DNA from: Pandoraea norimbergensis
Lineage (GTDB): Bacteria; Pseudomonadota; Gammaproteobacteria; Burkholderiales; Burkholderiaceae
Reading direction: 5' to 3'
Length of the DNA stretch: 64,000 bases
Assembly: GCF_001465545.3 (NCBI RefSeq)
Contig: NZ_CP013480.3
Span: 992,001-1,056,000, forward strand
Shown here: piece after piece, positions 18,322 to 26,377 of the stretch
How the letters are laid out: each line of letters opens with the position of its first letter
Position numbering within the stretch: the first letter of the stretch is position 1
Notes under the pieces: model-generated
The model's database searches: none
Told to the model about the DNA's origin: nothing
What the model saw: only the letters and a program-made list of their open reading frames with translations
Position numbers and translations under genes: made by a program

Positions 18322-19149
18322 TTACTGACGTGCGGTGCGGGCGTTATCCGGCATCGGCTGCGTGAAGTTGGTGCGGAACGGGTTGATGTCGAGCCCGCCG
18401 CGCCGCGTGTAACGCGCATACACGGCCAACTGCGTCGGCTTGCACTGCCGCATGATGTCCATGAAGATGCCTTCCACGCATTGCTCGTGAAAGCCAGTGT
18501 GCCGGCGATACGAGATCACGTACTTCAGCAGGCCTTCCTGATCGATCGGCGGGCCGTTGTAGCGAATCTGCAAGCTGCCCCAGTCGGGCTGTCCGGTCAC
18601 CGGGCAGTTCGACTTAAGCAGATTCGAGACCAGCGTTTCTTCCACATGCGGCTCGCCTTGCGCCGCTTTGAGCAGGCTGGCATCCGGCGAGTAGATGTCG
18701 GTCTCGACGTCCAGACGGTCGACGAGCAGGCCGTCGAGTTCGTCCAGTTGGAGTTTGCCGAAGCCGCTCGGCTCGACCAGCTTCACCTGCACCGAGGCGC
18801 CCGCCGCTTCCGACAGATCCTGTTGAATCAACGCGCGCGCGGCGTCGGCATTCGCCAGCTTGGTCTGCGCGAACGATCCCAGATAGAGCTTGAACGACTT
18901 CGACTCGATGATGTTCGGCGAGTCGGCCGGCACGATGGCCGTGAGCAGCGCAATGTGCGGCTTGCCCTTGTCGCCGAGCCACGAGAGTTCGTAGCCGTTC
19001 CAGATGTCGGCGCCGAAGAACGGCAGGGCGTCTGGCACACCGATGGCGCCACGCGCCGGAGCGCGGGCAATCGGGAACAGCAGAGACGGGTCGTATTGCT
19101 CGGTGTAGCCAACTTCTTTACCGAGCGGAGATTGGTCAGGCGTTGTCAT
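18322..19149 (-). CDS. queF: NADPH-dependent 7-cyano-7-deazaguanine reductase (type II QueF)
   Basis: 275-residue enzyme that reduces preQ0 to preQ1 in queuosine biosynthesis (tRNA modification). It has the full-length tandem T-fold form like E. coli QueF. ESKSFK (residues 82-87) is the QueF motif for NADPH. The thioimide-forming cysteine is in [15 protein letters not shown] (Cys182) with the proton-donating Asp189. HE at 221-222 recognises the purine. Its start lies inside the end of the upstream 5'-nucleotidase gene (14-base overlap), so the two are co-translated. It ends 37 bases from the convergent chaperone gene. Confidence 0.95.
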   Translation of the reverse strand: MTTPDQSPLGKEVGYTEQYDPSLLFPIARAPARGAIGVPDALPFFGADIWNGYELSWLGDKGKPHIALLTAIVPADSPNIIESKSFKLYLGSFAQTKLANADAARALIQQDLSEAAGASVQVKLVEPSGFGKLQLDELDGLLVDRLDVETDIYSPDASLLKAAQGEPHVEETLVSNLLKSNCPVTGQPDWGSLQIRYNGPPIDQEGLLKYVISYRRHTGFHEQCVEGIFMDIMRQCKPTQLAVYARYTRRGGLDINPFRTNFTQPMPDNARTARQ

Positions 19150-20059
19150 GGTTTGCTATGCCACTGATGACGTGGCCGGTCGGGGTGACCCGCGCGGCCG
19201 ACTCGCAATGGCGTGTCTGATCGTCGAAAAAGAAATCGGGCTCGAACTCGCGCAGGAATGCGCCTTTGTCCAGCCCGCCCAAAAACATGGCCTCGTCGAT
19301 GTTGATCTTCCAGTCCATCAACGTGCGGATGGCGCGCTCATGCGCAGGTGCCGAGCGTGCCGTCACAAGCGCCGTGCGGATTTTCACCGGTACTTCCTGT
19401 CCCGCCAGCACTTGCAAACGGTGCAGCGCGAGCAGCAGCGGTTTGAACGGCCCCGGCGGCAGCGGCGTGGCGGCGCGCTCGGTTTCGTGCTGCTGAAACG
19501 CATCGAGGCCGTTGCGCTGGAAGATCTGCTCGGCCTCGTCGGAGAAGAGCACCGCGTCGCCATCGAACGCGATGCGAATTTCGTCGGGATGCAGCTCCGC
19601 CTCTTTGGCCGAATCGGGGTACACGCGCGCGGCAGGAAAGCCCGCCATCAGTGCGCTGCGCACATCGTTTTCGTTGACCGAGAGGAAGAGGTGCGCCCCG
19701 AGCGCGTTGAGATAGCCGAACGGTTCGCGTCCGCGCGTAAATACGCCGCGCTCGATCTTCAACCCCTCTTGTTTGGCCGAGCGGAAGACGCGCAGACCGC
19801 TCACGGGATCATTACGCGAGAGCACCACGACTTCTACGCGATGCTCATCGCCCCGATTGAACGCGAGCAGTTTTTGCACCAGCGGAAAGGCCACGCCGAT
19901 ACGCGCAGGCACGTCGAGCCGGTCGAGCTGGTACTGCATGTACGACTGGTCGTCGCCGCTCGCCACGCCGGTCTCGTAGACGCGGTTCTCCTCCTCGAAG
20001 TCGAACAGCGCGCGCGAGGAGATCGCAACGACGAGCTTGTTTTCGAGCGTGATCGGCAT
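19136..20059 (-). CDS. 5'-nucleotidase (PF06189-type)
   Basis: 307-residue cytosolic 5'-nucleotidase-like protein. It matches the family that begins with [21 protein letters not shown] and contains a HAD-like acidic block [15 protein letters not shown] (about residues 162-176), followed by FQQHE and GPFKPLL segments. The C-terminal part has [26 protein letters not shown] character and ends with the DDQ..H segment [13 protein letters not shown]. It likely dephosphorylates nucleoside monophosphates. The 3' end overlaps queF by 14 bases. It follows ilvA after a 51-base gap on the same strand, so the three may share a transcript. Confidence 0.85.
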   Translation of the reverse strand: MPITLENKLVVAISSRALFDFEEENRVYETGVASGDDQSYMQYQLDRLDVPARIGVAFPLVQKLLAFNRGDEHRVEVVVLSRNDPVSGLRVFRSAKQEGLKIERGVFTRGREPFGYLNALGAHLFLSVNENDVRSALMAGFPAARVYPDSAKEAELHPDEIRIAFDGDAVLFSDEAEQIFQRNGLDAFQQHETERAATPLPPGPFKPLLLALHRLQVLAGQEVPVKIRTALVTARSAPAHERAIRTLMDWKINIDEAMFLGGLDKGAFLREFEPDFFFDDQTRHCESAARVTPTGHVISGIANHDNA

Positions 20060-20110
20060 GGCGGCGGACGGTTTCCTATGCGGTTTCGGATGAATAGATG
20101 ATGCGACGGC

Positions 20111-21640
20111 TTACCCGAGGAACAGCTTGTACACGGGGTTGTTGCTTTCGTCCCAATAAGGATAGCCGAGCGTGGCGAGGAAGTCGCTGAACGCCGCCTT
20201 GTCCTCATCCGGCACCTGCATGCCCACGAGAATGTTGCTGTAGTCCGCGCCCTGATTCCGGTAGTGGAACAGGCTGATATTCCAGTTCGGGCTCATCGCC
20301 GAGAGGAATTTCATCAACGCGCCGGGACGCTCCGGGAATTCGAAGCGGAACAGCACTTCGTTGCTTGCCAGCGCGGAACGCCCGCCGACCATGTAACGGA
20401 TGTGCTGCTTGGAGAGCTCGTCGTTGGACAGGTCGAGCGTGGGGAAACCATGACGCTCGAAACCGGCCTTGATGCGCGTGCCTTCGTCGCGGTTGTGCAT
20501 CTGGATACCCACGAAGATGTGGGCGCTGGACGCTTCGCTAATTCGGTAGTTGAACTCGGTCACATTGCGGCTGCCCACCACTTCGGTGAAGCGCTTGAAG
20601 CTGCCGCGCGCCTCCGGGATGGTGACGGCAAACACGGCTTCGCGGGCTTCGCCGACTTCGGCGCGCTCGGCCACGAAGCGCAGGCGGTCGAAGTTCATGT
20701 TCGCGCCCGAGGTGATCGCCACGAGCGTTTCGCCCTTGAGCTTTTCGCGCTCGGCATACAGCTTGGCACCGGCCACCGACAGCGCGCCCGACGGTTCGAG
20801 CACGCTGCGGGTGTCCTGAAACACATCTTTGATGGCGGCGCAGAGCTGGTCGGTGTCGACGCGCACGACTTCGTCGAGATACTTCTGGCACAGACGGAAG
20901 GTTTCCGCGCCGACATACTTCACGGCGGTGCCGTCGGCGAAGAGACCCACGTCGTTGAGCAGCACGCGCTCGCCCGCATGGATCGACTGCGCCATCGCGT
21001 CGGAGTCGACCGATTGCACGCCGATCACCTTGATGTCCGGGCGCACCGCTTTGACATAGGCGGCCACGCCAGCGGCCAGACCGCCACCGCCGATCGGCAC
21101 GAAGATGGCGTGCAGCGGGCCTTGATGCTGGCGCAGGATTTCCATGCCGATGGTGCCCTGGCCGGCGATCACTTCGGGGTCGTCGAACGGCGGCACGAAG
21201 GTCAGGCCGCGCTCTTCCTGCAAGGTCATGGCGTGTGCGTAGGCGTCGCTGTACGAGTCGCCGGCGAGCACGACTTCGACGTTGCGCCCGCCGTGGGTGC
21301 GCACGGCATCGATCTTCACTTGCGGCGTGGTCACCGGCATGACGATCACGGCCTTGCAGCCCAGACGTGCGGCGGAGTAGGCCACGCCCTGTGCGTGATT
21401 GCCCGCCGAGGCGGTCAGCACGCCGCGTTCGCGTTCGGCTTCACTGAGGCTCGCCATCTTGTTGTACGCGCCTCGAATCTTGAAGGAGAACACCGATTGG
21501 TTGTCTTCGCGCTTCAGGTAAATTCGATTGTGCAGCCGCATGGAGAGCGTGCGTGCCAATTCGAGTTCGCTTTCCTTGGCGACGTCGTAGACTTTTGCGG
21601 TGAGGATCTTCTTCAGATATTCGGGAGCTGCGTCGGACAT
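20111..21640 (-). CDS. ilvA: Threonine ammonia-lyase (threonine dehydratase), biosynthetic
   Basis: 509 residues, the length of biosynthetic IlvA with two C-terminal ACT-like regulatory regions. It converts threonine to 2-oxobutanoate, the first step to isoleucine, releasing an enamine that RidA proteins detoxify. The PLP lysine is in SFKIRGAYN (Lys54) and the phosphate-binding glycine loop is VPIGGGGLAAG. The regulatory half (about residues 330-509) contains FKRFTEVVGSRNVTEFNYR and the second repeat RPGALMKFLSAMSPNWNISLFHYRNQG, only partly quoted here (RPGALMKFLSAM). The 120-base gap upstream must hold its promoter, but I could not pick clear boxes. Confidence 0.95.
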   Translation of the reverse strand: MSDAAPEYLKKILTAKVYDVAKESELELARTLSMRLHNRIYLKREDNQSVFSFKIRGAYNKMASLSEAERERGVLTASAGNHAQGVAYSAARLGCKAVIVMPVTTPQVKIDAVRTHGGRNVEVVLAGDSYSDAYAHAMTLQEERGLTFVPPFDDPEVIAGQGTIGMEILRQHQGPLHAIFVPIGGGGLAAGVAAYVKAVRPDIKVIGVQSVDSDAMAQSIHAGERVLLNDVGLFADGTAVKYVGAETFRLCQKYLDEVVRVDTDQLCAAIKDVFQDTRSVLEPSGALSVAGAKLYAEREKLKGETLVAITSGANMNFDRLRFVAERAEVGEAREAVFAVTIPEARGSFKRFTEVVGSRNVTEFNYRISEASSAHIFVGIQMHNRDEGTRIKAGFERHGFPTLDLSNDELSKQHIRYMVGGRSALASNEVLFRFEFPERPGALMKFLSAMSPNWNISLFHYRNQGADYSNILVGMQVPDEDKAAFSDFLATLGYPYWDESNNPVYKLFLG

Positions 21641-21760
21641 GATTTAAGGCTTCTTCAGGTTAGGCACATCAGGAACAAAAGGACAATGATAGACCAGCAC
21701 GTCCGCCGGGGCGGTCGCGCAAGGTCTCTCGGGAAAAAACGGGAAAGGGGAGTGCGCGCC

Positions 21761-22387
21761 CTAGCGAAGGTCGTCTGGGGTGTCGATGTCGCGCACGATT
21801 CCGGCGTCGTCGACATCGACGATCGTAATGTGCTCGCTAATCAACAACTCGCGCGCGCCGGTATCGCCTTCGAGGGCGACCAGGCGGGAGGTGTAAGCGG
21901 AACCGAAGGCGACCGGATGGCCGCGCTGTCCCTGATAACTCGGCGCGACAATGGCCTCGGGCGAAGTGAGCCCGTCGGCAATGGCGCGAATCGTATGGGG
22001 GGTGAGGTACGGCATGTCGGCCAGCGCAACCAGCCAGCCGTCGAGATGTTCGAGCCCGGGGGGCGGCGCTTCGTCCACGCAGGACTGAATGCCGGCGGCG
22101 AGCGTCGCGCCCATGCCGCGCTTGGTCGCGTGGCTCATGACGACTTCACAACCCGCCTGCAACAGCACGTTCTCCAACTCAGCCGAATCCGGTCGCACCA
22201 CCGCGATCACGCGCGGCAATACCGCCAGCAGCGCGTGGGCGCTGGCGAGGGCAACGGGTCGGTTCAGGGGATCGCCGGGCAGCGGCGCGAGCAGCTTGTT
22301 CCGGCGCCCAGCCGCATCGAAGCGGGTACCGAGTCCGCCTGCCAGTAGAATGGCCACGGGCGGCGTCGAAGGTCGGGTCATGGGCAT
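21761..22387 (-). CDS. MocA/MobA-like nucleotidyltransferase (probable molybdenum cofactor cytidylyltransferase)
   Basis: 208-residue nucleotidyltransferase. The N-terminal NTP-binding motif is AILLAGGLGTRFDAAGRRNKLL (quoted core LAGGLGTRFD). Later motifs are LADMPYLTPHTIRA (metal-binding Asp) and GQRGHPVAFG, the arrangement of MocA-type enzymes that join CMP to the molybdopterin cofactor of xanthine-dehydrogenase-family enzymes. The nearby two-subunit molybdenum hydroxylase (23.2-25.9 kb) is its likely customer. A start six bases downstream (22381) is equally possible; no clear ribosome binding site distinguishes them. MobA (GMP transfer) is the alternative. Confidence 0.8.
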   Translation of the reverse strand: MPMTRPSTPPVAILLAGGLGTRFDAAGRRNKLLAPLPGDPLNRPVALASAHALLAVLPRVIAVVRPDSAELENVLLQAGCEVVMSHATKRGMGATLAAGIQSCVDEAPPPGLEHLDGWLVALADMPYLTPHTIRAIADGLTSPEAIVAPSYQGQRGHPVAFGSAYTSRLVALEGDTGARELLISEHITIVDVDDAGIVRDIDTPDDLR

Positions 22388-22449
22388 GCATTATGCGCCA
22401 GACTTTTTGTTTACGCCAAACGCGTGTACCGTCCCTTAGCTCGCGAGAC

Positions 22450-22473
22450 ACCGACCGGCCGGTCGGTTTTTTT
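22450..22473 (+). promoter_or_regulatory. Perfect palindrome followed by T-run in the yqaA leader (operator or attenuator)
   Basis: ACCGACCGGCCGGTCGGT (22450-22467) is a perfect 18-bp palindrome that continues into seven T residues. As RNA it has the look of an intrinsic terminator, yet it stands 28 bases ahead of the yqaA start and downstream of no plus-strand gene. It could be an attenuator, or the DNA palindrome could be a regulator site, as TetR-type proteins often bind such sequences. Confidence 0.5.
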
Positions 22474-22500
22474 GACTTCCCCTTTTTCCGCCGGAGTTGC

Positions 22501-23118
22501 ATGGAGTCGTTCATTTCCTGGCTGCTGGGCGCGCTAGCGCTGCCCGGTGTCGGCCTGCCAGCCGTCTTCCTCATCGCGTTTTTGTCGGCGACGCTGCTGC
22601 CGATGGGCTCGGAGCCTGCGCTGTTCGGCTACGTGGCGCTCAATCCGCATATGTTCTGGCCCGCGATCGTGATCGCGAGCATCGGCAACACCGCCGGTGG
22701 CATGGTCGATTGGTGGATGGGGTTCGCCGCGCGGCGCGGCTATGTGCGGATCAAGGCGCGCCGGCGGGCGCATGCGCGTGCTGCGGCTGTGGCCGGTGGG
22801 GGATCGGTGAACGTCGAGGGGATTGCCGACACAGGCGCTGCCAAGCAGGGTGGCACCAAAGCGCCGATGAACGAGCGATATCACCGCTGGATGCGCCGCT
22901 TCGGACCGCCCCTGCTTCTGCTCTCGTGGCTGCCCGTGGTCGGTGACCCGCTTTGCACCCTCGCCGGATGGCTCCGTCTTTCATGGCGCGAATGCCTCGT
23001 CTACATCGCCATCGGCAAGACGCTGCGCTATCTCTTCATCACTTACCTGATGCTCAAGGTGCCCGAGTCGTTCTGGCAAGGTATCTTCGCGCCGTTCAAA
23101 CATCTGCTGATTGGTTGA
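22501..23118 (+). CDS. YqaA/DedA-like (VTT/SNARE-associated family) inner-membrane protein
   Basis: 205-residue integral membrane protein. Hydrophobic segments cover about residues 5-30, 40-65, 135-165 and 175-195. It contains FLIAFLSATLLPMGSEPALF and, after a positively charged, poorly conserved insert (about residues 84-120), LLLLSWLPVVGDPLCTLAGWL, the motif typical of YqaA proteins. These are distant relatives of DedA lipid-handling proteins; the function is unsettled. The start at 22501 has GGAG 4 bases upstream. It converges with the molybdenum hydroxylase gene. Confidence 0.85.
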   Translation: MESFISWLLGALALPGVGLPAVFLIAFLSATLLPMGSEPALFGYVALNPHMFWPAIVIASIGNTAGGMVDWWMGFAARRGYVRIKARRRAHARAAAVAGGGSVNVEGIADTGAAKQGGTKAPMNERYHRWMRRFGPPLLLLSWLPVVGDPLCTLAGWLRLSWRECLVYIAIGKTLRYLFITYLMLKVPESFWQGIFAPFKHLLIG

Positions 23119-23123
23119 AGACG

Positions 23124-23159
23124 GGAGGGGGCCGGAGCTTCAATGCTCCAGCCCCCTCC
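23124..23159. terminator. Strong hairpin between convergent yqaA and molybdenum hydroxylase genes
   Basis: GGAGGGGGCCGGAGC (23124-23138) and GCTCCAGCCCCCTCC (23145-23159) pair over 15 bp with one mismatch and a TTCAAT loop. No T-run follows on either strand, so it may mark the mRNA 3' ends rather than act as a classic terminator. Confidence 0.5.
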
Positions 23160-23171
23160 GAGACGCGCTCG

Positions 23172-25409
23172 TTATGCCGTCGTCAGATCGAACGGCAATG
23201 CGCGCAGACGTTTGCCGGTCAGTGCGAAGACAGCATTGGCATATGCCGGGGCCAGCGGCGGCAAACCCGGTTCACCCATGCCCGTCGGCGCATCGCCTGA
23301 GCTTACGATGTGCACGCTGATCGCAGGCATGTCGGTCAGGCGCGCCACCGTGTACTGGTGGAAATTGCTCTGCTCGACTTCACCGTCTTTCAGGGTGATC
23401 GCGGCACCCGTCAACGTCGTGCCCAAGCCCATGAGGGCCGCGCCTTCCACCTGCGCCGCGACCGTCAGCGGATTGACCGCAAAATTGCAATGCACCGCCG
23501 CCGTCGCACTCACCAGACGCGGCGACCCGTTCTTCACCTCGGCCACCACGACGTACGCGACGACCGAGTCGAAGGACTCGTGCACGGCCACGCCCCACGC
23601 CTGACCCGCGGGTAGCTTGGTCTTGCCGTAGCCCGAACGTTCCACCGCCAACGCCAGTGCCGCACGGTGACGCGGATGCTTGTCGCCAATCAACGCGTAA
23701 CGATAGTCGACCGGATCTTGTCCCGCGTTCTTCGCTAGCTCGTCGATCAACGTCTCCATCACGAACGCCGTGTGGGTGTTGCCGACCGAGCGCCACCACA
23801 GCACCGGCACGTTGGCCTTCGGGCTATGCAGCGACAGGCGCAGCGGCACCGCGTACGGCGTGCCCGCGACACCCTCCACACTGGTGCTGTCGACGCCGTT
23901 CTTCACCATCATCTTTTCGAACGGCGTGCCTTGCAGGATCGACTGCCCCACGATGGTGTGATTCCACGCCAGCACGTTGCCCTTCGCATCCAGACCGATC
24001 TCGGCGCGGTGCACATACATCGGGCGGTAGTAGCCGCCATGGATGTCGTCTTCGCGGCTCCAGATCACTTTGACCGGTTCGCGATGACCCGCGGTTCGCC
24101 ACGCTTTGGCGACCTGCGCCGCTTCGACGCCATAGTCGGAAGTCGGCACTGCACGTCGTCCGAAACCACCGCCCGCCATCAGGGTGTGCAGCTTGACCTG
24201 CTCGGGCTTGAGGCCGAGCGTGGCCGCAATGGCCGCCTGATCGACGGTCTGGAATTGCGTGCCTGTCCAGACTTCCGCGCCCTTGTCGCTGAGCTGCACG
24301 GTGCAGTTCAGCGGCTCCATCGGTGCATGGGCGAGGTAGGGGAAGCTGTACTCGGCGACGAGTGTCTTCGGTGCGCCCTTGAGCTTCGAGACATCGGTGT
24401 CGATCGCTACAACGCCCGGGGTCTTGGCCAGTTCTTTGTACTTGGCAAGCTGCGAGGTCGTGTCGACATGTTCGACGCCGCTGGTGTCCCACGTCGCATT
24501 CAGGGCGTCGCGGCCGGTTTTGGCTTGCCAGTAGCCGTCGGCGATGACCGCCACTGCGGTGCCGCCCCGGTCGTCGGGGATTTCAAGCACGTCGCGCACG
24601 CCTTTGACGGCGCGTGCGGCTTTCGCATCGAATGTCTTCACCTTCGCGCCGAAGACCGGCGGGCGGGCGACGAGAGCGACCTTCAGGTTCGGCAACTTGA
24701 AATCCATGCCGTACATCGGCGTGCCGGTCGATTTGGCACGCGCGTCGAGCCGTCCGGTCGGTTTGCCGAGCAGGCGGAAGGCCGACGGGTCCTTGAGCTT
24801 GACGTCAGTCGGCACCGGCAAGGCCTGCGCCTTGGCGGCCAGACTGCCGAAGGTGGCGCGCTGGCCGTTGGGGCCGAGGACCACGCCATTTTCGGTGCGC
24901 AATTGCGCGGCCGGCACTTTCCACTGCTGCGCGGCGGCGGCGATTAGCATGGCGCGTGCCGACGCGCCGATGCGCCGGTATTGCAGCCACGAGTGCGCGA
25001 CAGAGCCGGAGCCACCCGTCATCTGGATGCCGAACAACGGGTCTTTATAGACGTCGGCCGCCGGGGCCAACTCGCTGCGCACCTTCGACCAGTCGCAATC
25101 GAGCTCTTCGGCGACGAGCATGGGCAAGGCGGTTTGCACGCCCTGACCGAAGTCGAGGCGGTTGACCTGAATGGTGACGGTGTCGTCCGGCGCAATGCGC
25201 ACGAACGCGGACGGCACGACGGGCGTGGCCGCCGGGCCTTCGGCATGGGCCACGCGTACCGCGCCCGGCCACGACATTTCAAGCATCAGGCCGCCCGCCG
25301 CAACGGCGGAGGTCTTCAGAAACGCACGACGGGACACACCGGTGTAGTCGCCTACGGTGGTGCCGGGACGTAAGTCAAAACGAAGCCCGTGGAAACGAAG
25401 TTCGCGCAT
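23172..25409 (-). CDS. Molybdopterin-binding large subunit of a xanthine-dehydrogenase-family oxidoreductase (isoquinoline 1-oxidoreductase / aldehyde dehydrogenase type)
   Basis: 745-residue catalytic subunit. A twin-arginine signal, SRRAFLKTSAVAAGGLML, is near the N-terminus, so the enzyme is exported folded to the periplasm. The body shows molybdenum-hydroxylase motifs: GGFGRRAVPTSDYGVEAAQV (Mo-cofactor loop), HAPMEPLNCTV, WWRSVGNTHTAFVMET, and GMGEPGLPPLAPA near the end with the active-site glutamate. The start at 25409 has GGAG 8 bases upstream. The [2Fe-2S] subunit gene lies 17 bases upstream. Relatives oxidise N-heterocycles (IorB) or aldehydes; the substrate is not deducible. No cytochrome c subunit is encoded here, so the electron acceptor is unknown. 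Confidence 0.9.
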   Translation of the reverse strand: MRELRFHGLRFDLRPGTTVGDYTGVSRRAFLKTSAVAAGGLMLEMSWPGAVRVAHAEGPAATPVVPSAFVRIAPDDTVTIQVNRLDFGQGVQTALPMLVAEELDCDWSKVRSELAPAADVYKDPLFGIQMTGGSGSVAHSWLQYRRIGASARAMLIAAAAQQWKVPAAQLRTENGVVLGPNGQRATFGSLAAKAQALPVPTDVKLKDPSAFRLLGKPTGRLDARAKSTGTPMYGMDFKLPNLKVALVARPPVFGAKVKTFDAKAARAVKGVRDVLEIPDDRGGTAVAVIADGYWQAKTGRDALNATWDTSGVEHVDTTSQLAKYKELAKTPGVVAIDTDVSKLKGAPKTLVAEYSFPYLAHAPMEPLNCTVQLSDKGAEVWTGTQFQTVDQAAIAATLGLKPEQVKLHTLMAGGGFGRRAVPTSDYGVEAAQVAKAWRTAGHREPVKVIWSREDDIHGGYYRPMYVHRAEIGLDAKGNVLAWNHTIVGQSILQGTPFEKMMVKNGVDSTSVEGVAGTPYAVPLRLSLHSPKANVPVLWWRSVGNTHTAFVMETLIDELAKNAGQDPVDYRYALIGDKHPRHRAALALAVERSGYGKTKLPAGQAWGVAVHESFDSVVAYVVVAEVKNGSPRLVSATAAVHCNFAVNPLTVAAQVEGAALMGLGTTLTGAAITLKDGEVEQSNFHQYTVARLTDMPAISVHIVSSGDAPTGMGEPGLPPLAPAYANAVFALTGKRLRALPFDLTTA

Positions 25410-25426
25410 GGTGATGTCTCCTCGCT

Positions 25427-25885
25427 TCAGGCCAACGACGCGGCTGCGTCCTTGATGGCGGCGCGGATGCGCGCATAGGTGCCACAGCGACAGATGTTGC
25501 CGGCCATGGCGGCGTCGATCTGGTCGTCGTTGGGCTGCTTGTTCTCGCGCAGGAGTGCCGCGGCGGACATGATCTGGCCGCTCTGGCAGTAGCCGCACTG
25601 GGGCACGTCGTGCTTGACCCAGGCGTCTTGCACCGCTTTGCCGACGGGGTCCGTGCCGACGGCTTCGATGGTCGTGACCTTTTTACCGGCCACAGCGGAG
25701 ATGGGCGTAATGCAACTGCGAATCGGGGCGCCGTCGAGATGCACGGTGCAGGCGCCGCATAGCGCCATACCGCATCCGAACTTGGTGCCGGTCATCGAGA
25801 GCGCATCGCGCAGGGTCCATAACAGGGGAGTGGCAGGATCGACATCGACCTGCACGGGACGGCCGTTCAGTTGAAACGAGACCAT
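25427..25885 (-). CDS. [2Fe-2S] small subunit of the molybdenum hydroxylase (IorA/CoxS-like)
   Basis: 152-residue iron-sulfur subunit. The N-terminal plant-ferredoxin-like cluster ligands lie in [18 protein letters not shown] and the later SC of PIRSC. The C-terminal helical cluster ligands are in [10 protein letters not shown] and [11 protein letters not shown]. It passes electrons from the molybdenum centre of the partner encoded 17 bases downstream. It has no signal peptide and would be carried across the membrane with the Tat-targeted large subunit. The start at 25885 is supported by an AAGAGG ribosome binding site; a longer frame to 25930 adds 15 residues. Confidence 0.92.
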   Translation of the reverse strand: MVSFQLNGRPVQVDVDPATPLLWTLRDALSMTGTKFGCGMALCGACTVHLDGAPIRSCITPISAVAGKKVTTIEAVGTDPVGKAVQDAWVKHDVPQCGYCQSGQIMSAAALLRENKQPNDDQIDAAMAGNICRCGTYARIRAAIKDAAASLA

Positions 25886-26146
25886 GAGACACCTCTTGGC
25901 AGGTGAATGATTGGGGGATCGCGCCAACATACTCCTGTTCGGAGAAATTTTCAGCCCACGAATGCGTGTAAGTCGTTGTATTCAAACGGATATAGCGGTC
26001 CGTTTTAGCGGAATTCGTGTTTTGGCCGTCCCGCAGGCGCTTGGCCGCGAATTGGTTGGGGGGCCGACGTGTTGCGGTGCAATGAAGTACAATTCGGCCT
26101 ACATTCCCCTACCAACACTTTCCCAAGCCGGAAGAAAGATCTGGGC

Positions 26147-26242
26147 ATGCGCATCAACTGCCTCACCCCTCAGTGCTACTGCCCGATGACCGGACACGAT
26201 TCGTCATCGGCGTCTTTGCACGGCAGTCGGCGATCTCGCTGA
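26147..26242 (+). CDS. Possible 31-residue cysteine-rich leader peptide ORF
   Basis: An ATG-to-TGA frame of 31 codons reading MRINCLTPQCYCPMTG and then a Ser/Arg-rich end. Three Cys codons fall within eight residues. Only a distant GGAAGA stands upstream as ribosome binding site. It is followed 6 bases later by a 9-bp hairpin and precedes a protein with many Fe-S cysteines. The layout resembles a translated leader with attenuation, but short ORFs arise by chance. Confidence 0.2.
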   Translation: MRINCLTPQCYCPMTGHDSSSASLHGSRRSR

Positions 26243-26248
26243 TCGTCC

Positions 26249-26290
26249 TTGCCGGCCCCGCACACACCCGTCGCCAGCGGCCGGCAATTT
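26249..26290 (+). promoter_or_regulatory. Leader hairpin, possible attenuator
   Basis: TTGCCGGCC (26249-26257) and GGCCGGCAA (26279-26287) form a perfect 9-bp stem around a 21-base loop, followed by TTTCT. It lies between the 31-codon ORF and the oxidoreductase start. Confidence 0.35.
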
Positions 26291-26377
26291 CTAGCGCATA
26301 CCCAATTTGACTTTCGGCGCGTCCCGCGAGACGAACGCCGACGGCGGATGCACCGCCGCATTGACGAGCCCGACAAG

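Larger units (their letters stand above)
25886..26377. other. Divergent intergenic region upstream of the giant oxidoreductase
   Basis: 492 bases between the molybdenum hydroxylase (minus) and the FAD/Fe-S oxidoreductase (plus). It must hold promoters for both. A TACAAT hexamer near 26088-26093 is a possible plus-strand -10 box, without a good -35. Downstream of it are a possible cysteine-rich leader ORF (26147-26242) and a hairpin (26249-26287), annotated separately. No larger gene was seen. Confidence 0.5.

Noticed and set aside
20264..22348. 694-codon plus-strand frame
   Set aside because: Antisense to ilvA and the MocA-like gene; the composition is typical of a shadow frame and no motif is recognisable.
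26073..26093. TTGCGGTGCAATG resembling a PhaR or classic promoter site
   Set aside because: The -35/-10 spacing (TTGCGG to TACAAT) is only about 10 bp and the resemblance to PhaR sites is too loose to claim.
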